A stretch of 64,000 nt of DNA, taken from positions 1,173-65,172 of the forward strand of contig NZ_JACEMT010000053.1 in NCBI RefSeq assembly GCF_013868415.1. The letters are read 5' to 3'. The translations under genes were made by a program, and so were the position numbers. Under the pieces are notes generated by a model. It had not been told where the DNA came from and did no database searches. It was given only the letters and a program-made list of their open reading frames with translations. Position 1 is the stretch's first letter. Each line of letters opens with the position of its first letter. This DNA comes from Marinobacterium marinum. GTDB taxonomy: Bacteria > Pseudomonadota > Gammaproteobacteria > Pseudomonadales > Balneatricaceae. Of the stretch, positions 35,254 to 44,551 are shown piece by piece.

Positions 35254-37755
35254 TCAGTAGCCGAAAATCGCTTCGGTTGCCGGGGCTGCTTTCTGTTCTT
35301 CGGGGCTGCGGGCCGTTTCACGCGGAACATCCTCGCTACGGAAGTACTCGTAAATGGCATCTTTTTGTCCGCTGTAGGCGCGTTTTCCGCTGGCGGGATC
35401 GATGCGTACACGGACAATGCCCGGCGGTACGGCGGGCGGGTTGTTCGGCAGATCCTGCAGGGCCTCTTCCATGAAATCGATCCAGATCGGCAGGGCTCGG
35501 CTGCTGCCATACTCGCCTCGGCCCAGTGATGAGGGTTGATCGAATCCGACCCAGGTAGTGGCTACCAGGTCCGGACTGAAACCGCTGAACCAGACATCCT
35601 TTTGCTCGTTGGTAGTGCCCGTTTTGCCGGCCAGGTCGGAGCGTTTGAGTACGTGGGCGCGGCGGCCTGTACCACGGGTAATAACGTCACGCATGATGTC
35701 ATAGATCAGGAAAGCGTTGCGTGGCGTGATGATGCGGGGGGCCGGCAGCGGATCGGCACCGATGCTTTCCGGCGTTTGCAGCTGACTGTACAGTGAATTG
35801 GATGCAGTAATGGCGGCCCCGGAGACTGCAGCTGGAGTATCGGCGGCGACGGTTTCCGTACCGGTTTCTGCTTCAGACGTGGTGGCAGGGGCCATGATCA
35901 CGTCACACTCGGGGCAGGCGTGGAGGGGATTGGCTTTCAGCAGGATGTCTCCGGCGTCATTTTCAATACGATCGATCAGATAGGGCTGGATCAGAAAGCC
36001 GCCGTTGGCCAGTGCCGCATAGCCGCGTGCAACCTGCAGTGGGGTTGAGCTTGCGCTGCCCAGTGACAGGGACAGGTTGCCTGGGTAATTCTCGGGTTCG
36101 AAGCCGAAGCGCAGAATGAACTCACGAGCTCGTTCGACACCGAGCGCGCGCATCAGTCGGATGGAGACCAGGTTGCGGGAGCGGTACAGGGCCTCGCGCA
36201 GGCGGGTTGGACCATTGAATTTGCCGTTGTCATTTTCGGGACGCCAGACGCCTTCGAGGCTGGCATCATGGTAGACAATGGGAGCATCATTGATGATCGA
36301 TGCCGGAGTGAAGCCGTTTTCCAGTGCTGCCGTGTACAGAAACGGCTTGATGTTCGAGCCGGGCTGGCGATAAGCCTGAGTCACGCGGTTGAACTTGTTG
36401 TTGTAGAAGCTGAAGCCGCCCGAAAGTGCACGAATGGCACCATCCTGTGGGTTCAGGGCGACCAGAGCCCCCTGGGCTTTCGGTATTTGGGTCAGGCGCA
36501 GTTGGCCGTCTTCATTCGGCATGATGCGGATAATATCGCCCGCTTCCAGGACGTCGCGCGGACGTTTGGGGACCGGCCCCAGCCAGTATGGACTGCGGTA
36601 GGCGCGGGCCCACTTCATCTGCTCCCAGTCCAGAGGGCTTTCGCTGCCATCGGTACGTAACAATCGTGCGCCATCATCGGTCACCTCCAGCACCAGGGCG
36701 GGCTCAAGGCCGGCATAGGCCGTGTGCTGGCGCAGGGTGCTAAGCTGATCTTCGGGTTCAAGCGTGTCGAGGTCGATGCTGGCTTCAGCACCTCGATAGC
36801 CGTGATCATGGGTGTAGTCGAGCAGACCGCGACGCAGGGCTGCTATGGCTTCAGCCTGCATGCGGCTGTCGATCGTTGTCCACACACGGTAGCCTTCGGT
36901 ATACAGCTCTTCACCGTACTGCTCATACAGCTGCTGACGAACCATCTCAGCGATGTAGGGTGCGTCCAGTTCGATGTCGCTGCGGTGATAACGCGCGGTT
37001 ACGGGAGTGGCGACGGCATCGTCATGTGCCTGTTGCGAGATGTAGCCCAGTTGCAGCATACGTCCCAGAATCCAGTCTCGGCGTTCGAGGGCGCGGTCGG
37101 GGTTGGTGATCGGGTTAAAGGCGGAAGGGGCCTTGGGCAGACCTGCAATCATGGCCAACTGAGCCAGGTCAAGGGCGTTGATATCCTTGCCGTAATAGGT
37201 ATTGGCTGCGGCCTGGATGCCGTAGGCACGATGGCCCAGATAGATCTGGTTGACGTACAGCTCCATGATTTCCTGTTTGGATAGTTCTTGCTCTATCTGC
37301 AGGGCCAGCAGGATCTCGATGAATTTGCGACGGAAGGTCTGTTCGCGGGTCAGAAAGAAGTTCTTCGCGACCTGCATGGTAATGGTAGACCCGCCGCTTT
37401 GGATGCGACCGGTGGATGCCAGCTGGAATGCGGCGCGGCTCAAGCCCTTGATGTCGATGCCGAAGTGCTCAAAGAAGCGGGCGTCTTCGGCTGCTTGAAG
37501 TGCCTGGGTAAAGCCCTCGGGGATCTGGTCGAACGGGATCGGTGTGCGCTTCTTTTCGCCGAATTCGGCGATCAGCTTGTCGTCGGTCGAATAGACGCGT
37601 AGCGGAGTCTGGAATTGGACCTGTCGCAGACTTTGGACATCGGGCAGTTCGGGGCTGAAATAGTAGTACACCCCGGCAAGGCTTGCCGCCCCGATTAAGA
37701 CGCCGATCAGAGACAGGGTAATGATCCATTTAAATAGCCGTTTCAGAATTCGCAT
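35254..37755 (-). CDS. mrcA: Penicillin-binding protein 1A (bifunctional transglycosylase/transpeptidase)
   Basis: An 833-residue class A PBP that polymerises and crosslinks peptidoglycan in the periplasm. The start at 37755 (MRILKRLFKWIITLSLIGVL) places the single N-terminal helix at about 9-32. Transglycosylase motifs: EDARFFEHFGID, GGSTITMQVAKNFFL and the RKFIEILLALQIEQ region. A PBP1A-type insert domain follows (RGLLDYTHDHGYRGAE). The transpeptidase has the SXXK motif in GSNIKPFLYTAAL, SRNLVSIR and the KTGT box GKTGTTNEQKDVWFSG. It is divergent from pilM, exactly as ponA is in Pseudomonas. Confidence 0.96.
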   Translation of the reverse strand: MRILKRLFKWIITLSLIGVLIGAASLAGVYYYFSPELPDVQSLRQVQFQTPLRVYSTDDKLIAEFGEKKRTPIPFDQIPEGFTQALQAAEDARFFEHFGIDIKGLSRAAFQLASTGRIQSGGSTITMQVAKNFFLTREQTFRRKFIEILLALQIEQELSKQEIMELYVNQIYLGHRAYGIQAAANTYYGKDINALDLAQLAMIAGLPKAPSAFNPITNPDRALERRDWILGRMLQLGYISQQAHDDAVATPVTARYHRSDIELDAPYIAEMVRQQLYEQYGEELYTEGYRVWTTIDSRMQAEAIAALRRGLLDYTHDHGYRGAEASIDLDTLEPEDQLSTLRQHTAYAGLEPALVLEVTDDGARLLRTDGSESPLDWEQMKWARAYRSPYWLGPVPKRPRDVLEAGDIIRIMPNEDGQLRLTQIPKAQGALVALNPQDGAIRALSGGFSFYNNKFNRVTQAYRQPGSNIKPFLYTAALENGFTPASIINDAPIVYHDASLEGVWRPENDNGKFNGPTRLREALYRSRNLVSIRLMRALGVERAREFILRFGFEPENYPGNLSLSLGSASSTPLQVARGYAALANGGFLIQPYLIDRIENDAGDILLKANPLHACPECDVIMAPATTSEAETGTETVAADTPAAVSGAAITASNSLYSQLQTPESIGADPLPAPRIITPRNAFLIYDIMRDVITRGTGRRAHVLKRSDLAGKTGTTNEQKDVWFSGFSPDLVATTWVGFDQPSSLGRGEYGSSRALPIWIDFMEEALQDLPNNPPAVPPGIVRVRIDPASGKRAYSGQKDAIYEYFRSEDVPRETARSPEEQKAAPATEAIFGY

Positions 37756-37916
37756 GCTGGCCTTGGAGATTCCGGTGGAAAAAAATAGAGCTGGATCATT
37801 ATATAGGTGTAACCAGCCCGGTCCACACTGTACTGGTAGTTTAAATTGTTCCTGAATCAGGCTACATTGTGACCGTCTGCGGGACTTCACCTGGTTGATG
37901 ATATAAGGAAAATGTC

Positions 37917-38975
37917 GTGCTCAGCTTATTTAAGCCAAAGACCGCCGGCTGGGTGGGAGTGGATATAGGGTCTGCTTCTGTCAAGTTGGTAGCGCTCACT
38001 AAACATGGACAGTCGTACCAGATTGAAGGTTATGCTGTCGTTCCGTTGCCCCCGACAGCGGTGGTCGATGGCAATGTCGAGATCCCCGGTGAGGTGTCTG
38101 ACGCTATTGAACGCGGCGTTAAAGTCTGTGGTATTAATCTCTCACATGCCGTTACGGCGGTGCCGTCCTCGACTGTTATTACCAAACGCCTGGAAATCAG
38201 CAATGCTTTTGTTGGCATGGAGCTGGAAGAGCAGGTGCAGATCGAGGCCGACCAGTTCATTCCCTATCCGCTGGAAGAAGTCGCGCTGGATTTTGAAGTT
38301 CAGGGGCCGGTGGATAAGGCGCCCGAGCTGAACGACATTCTGCTGGTTGCCTGTCGCCGGGATGATGTGGACAGCCGGGAGGACGCTATCGATGGTTCGG
38401 GGCTTAAGTGCGAGGTGATTGATATCGACACCTATGCCATTGAACGTACCCTGCCGTTGCTGGAAACGGGCGAGTCGGGTGGTCAGCTGGTGGGTGTGGT
38501 GGATATCGGCGCTGCTACGCTGACGCTCAACGTGTTCAAGGGCAATAAAATCATCTATAACCGCGAACAGGCTTTCGGTGGTAATGATCTGACCAATATG
38601 ATCCACCAGCAGAAAGGGCTCGAAGTCGCCGAGGTGGAGCGCTTGCTGAGTACGGATGAACTTGATTCTGACATTATGGAGATGATGGTGCTGCCGTTCC
38701 GTCAAACGGTGGTGCAGCAGATTTCGCGCGCCCTGCAGTTCTATTATTCGTCCGGCTCACAGGGGCAGCTGAGCAAGCTGTATCTGGCGGGCGGGACTTC
38801 GGGTCTGGAAGGGTTACCCGCTATGGTTAGTGACGAGGTCGGTGTGCCGTCCTATATCGCCAACCCGTTCATCAACATGCAGATGGCCTCCAAGGTTAAC
38901 GCGGCCCGGTTGCAGAAGGATGCTCCTTCTCTGCTCAAAGCGTGTGGTTTGGCGCAGCGAAGCTTTGATATTTAG
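37917..38975 (+). CDS. pilM: Type IV pilus assembly protein PilM
   Basis: A 352-residue cytoplasmic actin-like ATPase of the type IV pilus alignment complex. It shows the actin-fold phosphate motifs GVDIGSASVKLVAL and VVDIGAATLTLNVF, and YLAGGTSGLEGLPAMVSDEVG near the C terminus. It binds the short cytoplasmic tail of PilN. GTG at 37917 is chosen because AAGGA lies 7 nt upstream; a nearby ATG at 37912 is out of frame. It is first in the operon pilMNOPQ; the 161-nt divergent gap to mrcA holds both promoters. Confidence 0.96.
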   Translation: MLSLFKPKTAGWVGVDIGSASVKLVALTKHGQSYQIEGYAVVPLPPTAVVDGNVEIPGEVSDAIERGVKVCGINLSHAVTAVPSSTVITKRLEISNAFVGMELEEQVQIEADQFIPYPLEEVALDFEVQGPVDKAPELNDILLVACRRDDVDSREDAIDGSGLKCEVIDIDTYAIERTLPLLETGESGGQLVGVVDIGAATLTLNVFKGNKIIYNREQAFGGNDLTNMIHQQKGLEVAEVERLLSTDELDSDIMEMMVLPFRQTVVQQISRALQFYYSSGSQGQLSKLYLAGGTSGLEGLPAMVSDEVGVPSYIANPFINMQMASKVNAARLQKDAPSLLKACGLAQRSFDI

Positions 38976-38993
38976 GGATCACAGGGATTATGT

Positions 38994-39545
38994 ATGGCAC
39001 GTATTAACCTCAGACCCTGGCGCGAAGAGCGGAACGAACGGCAACGAAAGCGCTTTGTCGGCAATATTGCCGCTGCTGCCTTGCTGGGCGTACTGGTCGT
39101 GCTGGGGGTTAGCTATTATTACGATGTTCAGATGGAGCGCCAAAAAGCGCGTACCGGGTATCTGAAATCTGAAATAACCAAACTGGACCAGCGTATCAAG
39201 GAAATCCGTGAGCTGCGTGCCAAACGTGAGCGGCTGTTGGAACGTCTGAAGGCGATTCAGCAGCTGCAGGGCAACCGGCCGGTGATTGTGCGTAACTTTG
39301 ACGAATTGGTGCGGGTGTTGCCGGATGGCATCCACTATGAGTCGTTGGTACGGACCGAAGAAACCATTACGATCGATGGTCTGGCCGAAAACAACAAGGA
39401 TGTATCTGAACTGATCCGTCGTCTGGACAGTTCCATCTGGTTCGAAGAGCCGGACTTCAGTCGTGTTGATGACGCGGAGAGCGGCCTGAAACGATTCAAT
39501 ATGAAAGTCGGCATGACTCGCCCCGATGCTGAGGAGGCACAATAA
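38994..39545 (+). CDS. pilN: Type IV pilus assembly protein PilN
   Basis: A 183-residue bitopic inner-membrane protein. The cytoplasmic tail begins MARINLRPWREERNERQ, the conserved PilM-binding INLRPWR motif. One helix follows at about 24-42 (FVGNIAAAALLGVLVVLGVSYYY), then a coiled coil (KSEITKLDQRIKEIRELRAKRERLLERL) and a ferredoxin-like periplasmic domain that pairs with PilO. The stop codon overlaps the pilO start region (TAATGG), indicating coupled translation. It links PilM inside to PilO, PilP and PilQ outside. Confidence 0.95.
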   Translation: MARINLRPWREERNERQRKRFVGNIAAAALLGVLVVLGVSYYYDVQMERQKARTGYLKSEITKLDQRIKEIRELRAKRERLLERLKAIQQLQGNRPVIVRNFDELVRVLPDGIHYESLVRTEETITIDGLAENNKDVSELIRRLDSSIWFEEPDFSRVDDAESGLKRFNMKVGMTRPDAEEAQ

Positions 39546-40150
39546 TGGACGCCAACTCATTCAAGCGCGCGTTTCAGGGATTTGACATCAATAATGTTGA
39601 TGTCAACCAGGCCGGCAGCTGGCCTGTCGGTGTCAAGGCTGTCGTGTATTTGCTGGTATTCGGTCTGGTGGTGGGAGGAGGCCTGCACTTCTTCATCAAG
39701 GACAAGCACGCTGCGATCGATCGTGAAATCAGCAAAGAGCAGGAACTCAAACAGGAATACAAGACCAAGGCGTTTCAAGTTGCGAGCCTGGATGCCCTGC
39801 GTAAGCAGATGACAGATGTGGAAGGTCGTTTCACCGAGCTGTTGAAACAGCTGCCGACCGACAAGGAAGTGCCTGACCTGCTGGATGACATTACTGAAAT
39901 CGTGCGCTCGGCGGGCCTGGAATCCGAGCTGATTGCACTGCAGCCGGAGCGCAAGGAACAGTTCTATGTGGAACTGCCGATTCGGATTATGGTGCGAGGC
40001 AACTACCACCAGATGGGTGAGTTCGTCAGTGGTGTGGCGGCTATCAAGCGTATCGTGACACTGCACGATTTCTCGCTTGAGCCTGATGAGAATGGTCAGT
40101 TATCAATGGAAATCAGCGCGAAGACTTACCGCTATGATGATACGAAATAA
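39545..40150 (+). CDS. pilO: Type IV pilus assembly protein PilO
   Basis: A 201-residue bitopic inner-membrane protein, partner of PilN. A short cytoplasmic N terminus precedes the helix at about 28-48 (VGVKAVVYLLVFGLVVGGGLHFF). A periplasmic coiled coil (HAAIDREISKEQELKQEYKTKAFQ) and ferredoxin-like domain (LESELIALQPERKEQFYVELPIRIMVRGNYHQMGEFVSGVAAIKRIVTLHDFSLEP) follow. Both domains match the family. It overlaps pilN at its start and pilP at its end. Confidence 0.95.
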   Translation: MDANSFKRAFQGFDINNVDVNQAGSWPVGVKAVVYLLVFGLVVGGGLHFFIKDKHAAIDREISKEQELKQEYKTKAFQVASLDALRKQMTDVEGRFTELLKQLPTDKEVPDLLDDITEIVRSAGLESELIALQPERKEQFYVELPIRIMVRGNYHQMGEFVSGVAAIKRIVTLHDFSLEPDENGQLSMEISAKTYRYDDTK

Positions 40151-40700
40151 CGCACGTTCCCAGGGTCGGCTGGGGCTGGCCCTGCTTCTGATGTTGCCGT
40201 TGTCGGGCTGTCTGTGGGTGGATGATACTCAGGACCTGCAACGCTATACCCGTGAGCAGCAGGCACGTCCCAGTGGCAAAATTGAGCCGCTGCCGGCCTT
40301 CAAACCCTATGAAGGCTTTGTCTACGAGGGAGTCAGCTTGCGCAACCCCTTCCGCCCGATTGTTCGGACATCGGGTGAGCGGGAAGATCTGGCAGCGGAT
40401 GAGGCCATTCAGCCTGATACCGAGCGACCCAAGGAGTATCTCGAAGAGTTTTCCATTGACGAGTTGCAGATGGTGGGCATCATTACCCAACCGGGTGGCG
40501 ATACGCTTTGGGCCTTGATCAAGGACCCCAGAGACGAGGTGCATCGTGTCATCGCGGGCAGCTATCTGGGGAATGACTACGGTGAAGTGACCACAATCAG
40601 TGAGCATGAACTCCATCTGGTGGAAATTATTGAGAACGGACGCGGTGGCTGGATGAAGCGGCCACGTACATTGACGTTAGAAGAACAGCAGGATTTATAA
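40134..40700 (+). CDS. pilP: Type IV pilus lipoprotein PilP
   Basis: A 188-residue inner-membrane lipoprotein joining PilN/PilO to the PilQ secretin. The signal peptide ends in the lipobox LSGC (MLPLSGCLWVDDTQ), so the mature protein begins at Cys. The beta-sandwich domain includes YEGVSLRNPFRP and LEEFSIDELQMVGIITQPGGDTLWALIKDP. Two adjacent ATGs (40134, 40137) inside the 3' end of pilO are possible starts; earlier in-frame starts would spoil the signal peptide. Two nucleotides separate its stop from the annotated pilQ start. Confidence 0.93.
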   Translation: MMIRNNARSQGRLGLALLLMLPLSGCLWVDDTQDLQRYTREQQARPSGKIEPLPAFKPYEGFVYEGVSLRNPFRPIVRTSGEREDLAADEAIQPDTERPKEYLEEFSIDELQMVGIITQPGGDTLWALIKDPRDEVHRVIAGSYLGNDYGEVTTISEHELHLVEIIENGRGGWMKRPRTLTLEEQQDL

Positions 40701-40702
40701 GG

Positions 40703-42856
40703 ATGCAGACCGTGAACAGACATAGACGGATCGAGATTAACCGGATGCAGACCCGAAGCCTGGTGCCGTTCTGGCTCCTGCTCAGTGCGCTGATGTTGAC
40801 GCTTGTTGGTCGTACGGCTCAGGCAGCCATGCTGGAGGATGTCAGCTTTGTCTCCCTGCCGGGCAAGAAAATCGAAGTGCAGATGAATTTTGATGGTGCC
40901 CCGTCCGAACCCAAGGTATACCTTATTGAAACGCCGCCGCGTCTCGTGATCGACCTGGCGGAGACCGGCAGTGCCATGGCGCAGAAAACCCTGGCCGTCA
41001 AATCGGGCGATGTCGACAGCCTGCATTTTGCCGAAGCCAATGGCCGCATGCGTATTGTAACCAACCTGAATGCAGTCGTGGGCTACGATATCCGTGCCGA
41101 AGGCAACTCGCTGCTGCTGGAGCTGGGTGGTGACTCCGCCGTTGCGCGTACGCATGCAGCGGAAGCCAATCAGGCGGCTTCAGCACCGCGTAACGCGCCG
41201 GCCGAACCTTCGCAGGTACGGGGCATTGACTTCCACCGCCTGGACGGTGATCGTGGGCGTGTCACTATTGAGCTGAATGATGAGGGTGCCAATCTCGATA
41301 TCGTGGAAGAGGGTGGCAATGTGGTGGTCAATCTGACCGGTGCCAACCTGAATCCGGCACTGCAGCAGCGCCTGGATGTGCAGGACTTCGCCACGCCGGT
41401 GAATTATATCGATACCGTGGTCAACGGCAGTAATGCCACCATCCTGATCAACCCCACCGCTTCACCTTATGACTACATGGCATATCAGAGCGGCAGCCAG
41501 CTGGTGCTGGATTTTCAGCCTCTGACGCCTGCCGAACAAAAGGCAAAGGAAGACTTCTTCCCCTACAAGGGTGAAAAGATCGACCTGAATTTCCAGAATG
41601 TCGAAATCCGTACCGTGCTGCAGATTATTGCCGAAGTGGCCGAAAAAAACCTGGTCGTCAGCGATAATGTTCAGGGCGATATTACCCTGCGTTTGAAAAA
41701 CGTGCCTTGGGATCAGGCGCTGGACATTGTGTTGAAGACCAAGGGGCTGGACAAGCGTGAAACCGGTAATGTACTGCTGGTTGGCACAGTAGGGGAAATT
41801 GCTCAGCGAGAAGCGGTGGAATTGCAGAGCCAGCAGAGCGAAATCACGGTTGCGCCGCTGGTGACCGAATTTATCCAGATCGATTACCGCAAGGCATCGG
41901 TTATCAAGGAACGCGTAGAAGAGGCGAAGCTGGTTTCGGAACGCGGCTTTGCCATGGCGGATGATGAAACCAACGTGTTGATGGTACGTGAGACGGCCAA
42001 ACAGGTCGAAGAAATTCGTGACACCATCAAGCAATTCGACGTTGAAGTCGCTCAGGTCATGGTACAGGCACGCCTGGTGACGGCCTCCAATACCGCGGCG
42101 AAAGAGCTGGGTATTCGCTGGGGTGCCGGCTTTAAAAATGACCGTTGGAGTATTGGTGGTTCGCCCAACTTCCCGTCCACGCCGGTGGTGCACAACCCGA
42201 TTCTGAGCCAGGATATGGCGGACGCTGTTGAAGATTCCGACGCGCTGAAAGAGAATATGACGATTCCCGGCAACCTGATGGTGGATCTGGGTGTTGATCG
42301 AGCGACATCGGGCCTGGCATTCGGCTTCCTGACGGATCGCTTCCTGCTGTCGGCAGAGCTGCTGGCGATGGAAAGCGACGGCAAGCTGGAAATCGTTTCT
42401 CAGCCGAAAGTGATTACCACGAACGGCAAGCCGGCGGTGATCAAAGCTGGTCAGGAAGTCCCCACGCGGACCATTGATGCCGATGGCAAGATGACCGTTG
42501 AGTGGAAGGAAGTGGTCCTGAAGCTGGATGTGGTGCCGCAGATTATTCCGGGCGACAAGGTTCAGCTGGATCTGATCATTACGGAAGACTCCGTGGGCGA
42601 AGTTTATGACGAGTTGGGCAACCGGTTGATCAACAAGCAGGAGCTGCGCACCTCGATTGTGGTGAGCGATGGTGAAACCGTGGTATTGGGCGGTGTGCTG
42701 CGCAATCAGACCAGTGAAACCATTTCCAAGACTCCGCTGTTGGGAGATCTACCGGTTGTGGGTAACCTGTTCAAGAGTCGGGTATCGGATAATGACAAGC
42801 GCGAGCTCCTGATTTTCATCACACCGCAGATGATTCGAGAGTCTCTCAGACGATAA
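40703..42856 (+). CDS. pilQ: Type IV pilus secretin PilQ
   Basis: A 717-residue outer-membrane secretin through which the pilus passes. After the signal peptide (hydrophobic core FWLLLSALMLTLVG, then RTAQAAM) there are two AMIN peptidoglycan-binding domains (about 45-140 and 170-265). STN/N0 (FFPYKGEKIDLNFQNVEIRTVLQIIAE) and N1 domains follow, then the secretin core (VMVQARLVTASNTAAKELGIRWG ... VSDGETVVLGGVLRNQ ... KTPLLGDLPVVGNLFKS). The true start is uncertain. ATG 40703 abuts its AAGG; GTG 40712 has AAGG at 9 nt; ATG 40745 gives a shorter signal peptide. It is the last pil gene before aroK. Confidence 0.95.
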   Translation: MQTVNRHRRIEINRMQTRSLVPFWLLLSALMLTLVGRTAQAAMLEDVSFVSLPGKKIEVQMNFDGAPSEPKVYLIETPPRLVIDLAETGSAMAQKTLAVKSGDVDSLHFAEANGRMRIVTNLNAVVGYDIRAEGNSLLLELGGDSAVARTHAAEANQAASAPRNAPAEPSQVRGIDFHRLDGDRGRVTIELNDEGANLDIVEEGGNVVVNLTGANLNPALQQRLDVQDFATPVNYIDTVVNGSNATILINPTASPYDYMAYQSGSQLVLDFQPLTPAEQKAKEDFFPYKGEKIDLNFQNVEIRTVLQIIAEVAEKNLVVSDNVQGDITLRLKNVPWDQALDIVLKTKGLDKRETGNVLLVGTVGEIAQREAVELQSQQSEITVAPLVTEFIQIDYRKASVIKERVEEAKLVSERGFAMADDETNVLMVRETAKQVEEIRDTIKQFDVEVAQVMVQARLVTASNTAAKELGIRWGAGFKNDRWSIGGSPNFPSTPVVHNPILSQDMADAVEDSDALKENMTIPGNLMVDLGVDRATSGLAFGFLTDRFLLSAELLAMESDGKLEIVSQPKVITTNGKPAVIKAGQEVPTRTIDADGKMTVEWKEVVLKLDVVPQIIPGDKVQLDLIITEDSVGEVYDELGNRLINKQELRTSIVVSDGETVVLGGVLRNQTSETISKTPLLGDLPVVGNLFKSRVSDNDKRELLIFITPQMIRESLRR

Positions 42857-42877
42857 GTACAAAGAGCTAAGAACAAT

Positions 42878-43405
42878 TTGAATGTGTTTCTAATTGGCCC
42901 TATGGGTGCTGGAAAAAGCACCATAGGGCGTTTGCTTTCCCAGGAGTTGGCACTGGAGTTTCATGACTCGGACCGTGATATTGAGGCCCGAGCCGGAACC
43001 AATATTCCATGGATCTTTGATGTGGAAGGCGAGGCAGGTTTTCGCCAGCGCGAAGAAGCCGCCATTGATGAACTCAGCCAGTTGGATAATATTGTGCTGG
43101 CCACGGGGGGCGGAGCTGTTCTGCGTGAAGCCAACCGCCGTAACCTGCAAAGCCGGGGCACGGTTGTCTATCTGCATACCTCCATTGAACAGCAGCTTGA
43201 ACGGACCGCCAAGGACCGTAATCGCCCTTTGCTGCAAACGGAAAATCCCCGTGCCGTGCTTGAAGCCCTGATTGAGGAGCGGGACCCGCTGTATCGCTCC
43301 TGTTGTGATCTGCTTATCAAGACCGACCGCCGACACCCGCGTGGTGTCGTCAATGATATTATCCGTTTTTTGAAACGACAGAAGCCCCTCCACACATCCG
43401 AATAA
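42878..43405 (+). CDS. aroK: Shikimate kinase I
   Basis: A 175-residue NMP-kinase-fold enzyme phosphorylating shikimate at the 3-OH with ATP. Walker A is [12 protein letters not shown]. Shikimate-binding residues lie in [21 protein letters not shown] and [11 protein letters not shown], with the lid at KDRNRPLL. The start is a TTG at 42878 (MNVFLIG) with AAGAG upstream, or an in-frame GTG at 42884; both give family-like N termini. It lies 21 nt after pilQ and 21 nt before aroB, the common pilQ-aroK-aroB order. Confidence 0.95.
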   Translation: MNVFLIGPMGAGKSTIGRLLSQELALEFHDSDRDIEARAGTNIPWIFDVEGEAGFRQREEAAIDELSQLDNIVLATGGGAVLREANRRNLQSRGTVVYLHTSIEQQLERTAKDRNRPLLQTENPRAVLEALIEERDPLYRSCCDLLIKTDRRHPRGVVNDIIRFLKRQKPLHTSE

Positions 43406-43426
43406 CGCGCCTGCGGAGATTTACTG

Positions 43427-44515
43427 ATGCAAACGCTGAATGTTGATCTGGGGGAGCGCAGCTACCCCATTCATATTGGCCAGAATCTGCTGTCACGCCC
43501 TCTGCTGGTCCCTTTCATAAAGGGGCGGCAAGTGATGATTGTCAGCAATGAAACCGTAGCGCCTCTGTATCTGGACAGGCTGCAGGCGCAACTGTCGGCA
43601 TTCCAGGTAGATACGGTGATTCTGCCGGACGGCGAGGCTTACAAGGACCTGGAGCACGTCAACCGGATCTTTGACGGGTTGCTGGAGCGGCGGCATAACC
43701 GCACGACCACCTTGGTTGCTCTGGGAGGTGGCGTGGTGGGTGATATGACCGGTTTTGCGGCGGCCTGCTATCAGCGCGGGGTTGCCTTTATTCAGGTTCC
43801 GACCACCTTGTTGTCGCAGGTAGACTCTTCGGTTGGAGGGAAAACCGGTGTGAACCATCACCTTGGCAAAAACATGATCGGGGCTTTCCACCAGCCTCAG
43901 GTTGTGCTGGCGGATACCGATGTATTGGCAACATTGCCGGAGCGGGAGCTGTCAGCGGGCTTGGCGGAAGTGATCAAATATGGCCTTATTCACGATGAGG
44001 CTTTTTTGTCTTGGCTGGAGCTGAATATGCCGGCGCTGCGTCGTCGTGAAGCGGGTGCGCTGAGTTATGCGATCTATCGTTCCTGTGCAATCAAGGCGGA
44101 AATGGTGGCGTTGGATGAGCGGGAGTCCGGGATACGTGCGCTGCTGAATTTGGGACACACCTTCGGTCATGCGATCGAGACCGACCAGGGGTATGGGCAG
44201 TGGCTGCATGGTGAAGCGGTCGGCGCCGGTACCATGATGGCGGCGGATCTGTCAGCGCGACTGGGCTGGATATCGCCGTCGTCACTGGAGCGTATCCGCC
44301 GTATCCTCCTGGCGGCAGGCCTGCCGGTTCTGCCGCCTGCGGAAATGTCCGCAGAGCGGTTTATCGAATTGATGGCCGTGGATAAAAAGGTCATTGATGG
44401 CAGTCTGCGCCTGGTGTTGTTGCAGAATGTGGGGCAGGCGGTCGTAACATCGGATTTTTCGCAGGAGCACCTGGCTGCAACACTGGCTGCCGGCGAGCGC
44501 TTGGGGCAGCTGTAA
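43427..44515 (+). CDS. aroB: 3-dehydroquinate synthase
   Basis: A 362-residue NAD- and metal-dependent enzyme that cyclises DAHP to 3-dehydroquinate, the second shikimate step. The NAD-binding region is [24 protein letters not shown]. The substrate and metal site is visible in [35 protein letters not shown] and [12 protein letters not shown] with HGEAVGAG. The ATG at 43427 is preceded by CGGAGATTTACTG. Length equals E. coli AroB (362 aa). Confidence 0.97.
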   Translation: MQTLNVDLGERSYPIHIGQNLLSRPLLVPFIKGRQVMIVSNETVAPLYLDRLQAQLSAFQVDTVILPDGEAYKDLEHVNRIFDGLLERRHNRTTTLVALGGGVVGDMTGFAAACYQRGVAFIQVPTTLLSQVDSSVGGKTGVNHHLGKNMIGAFHQPQVVLADTDVLATLPERELSAGLAEVIKYGLIHDEAFLSWLELNMPALRRREAGALSYAIYRSCAIKAEMVALDERESGIRALLNLGHTFGHAIETDQGYGQWLHGEAVGAGTMMAADLSARLGWISPSSLERIRRILLAAGLPVLPPAEMSAERFIELMAVDKKVIDGSLRLVLLQNVGQAVVTSDFSQEHLAATLAAGERLGQL

Positions 44516-44551
44516 TCGAGCAGGATTCAGGAAGGGAGTGAGAGTTCAAAC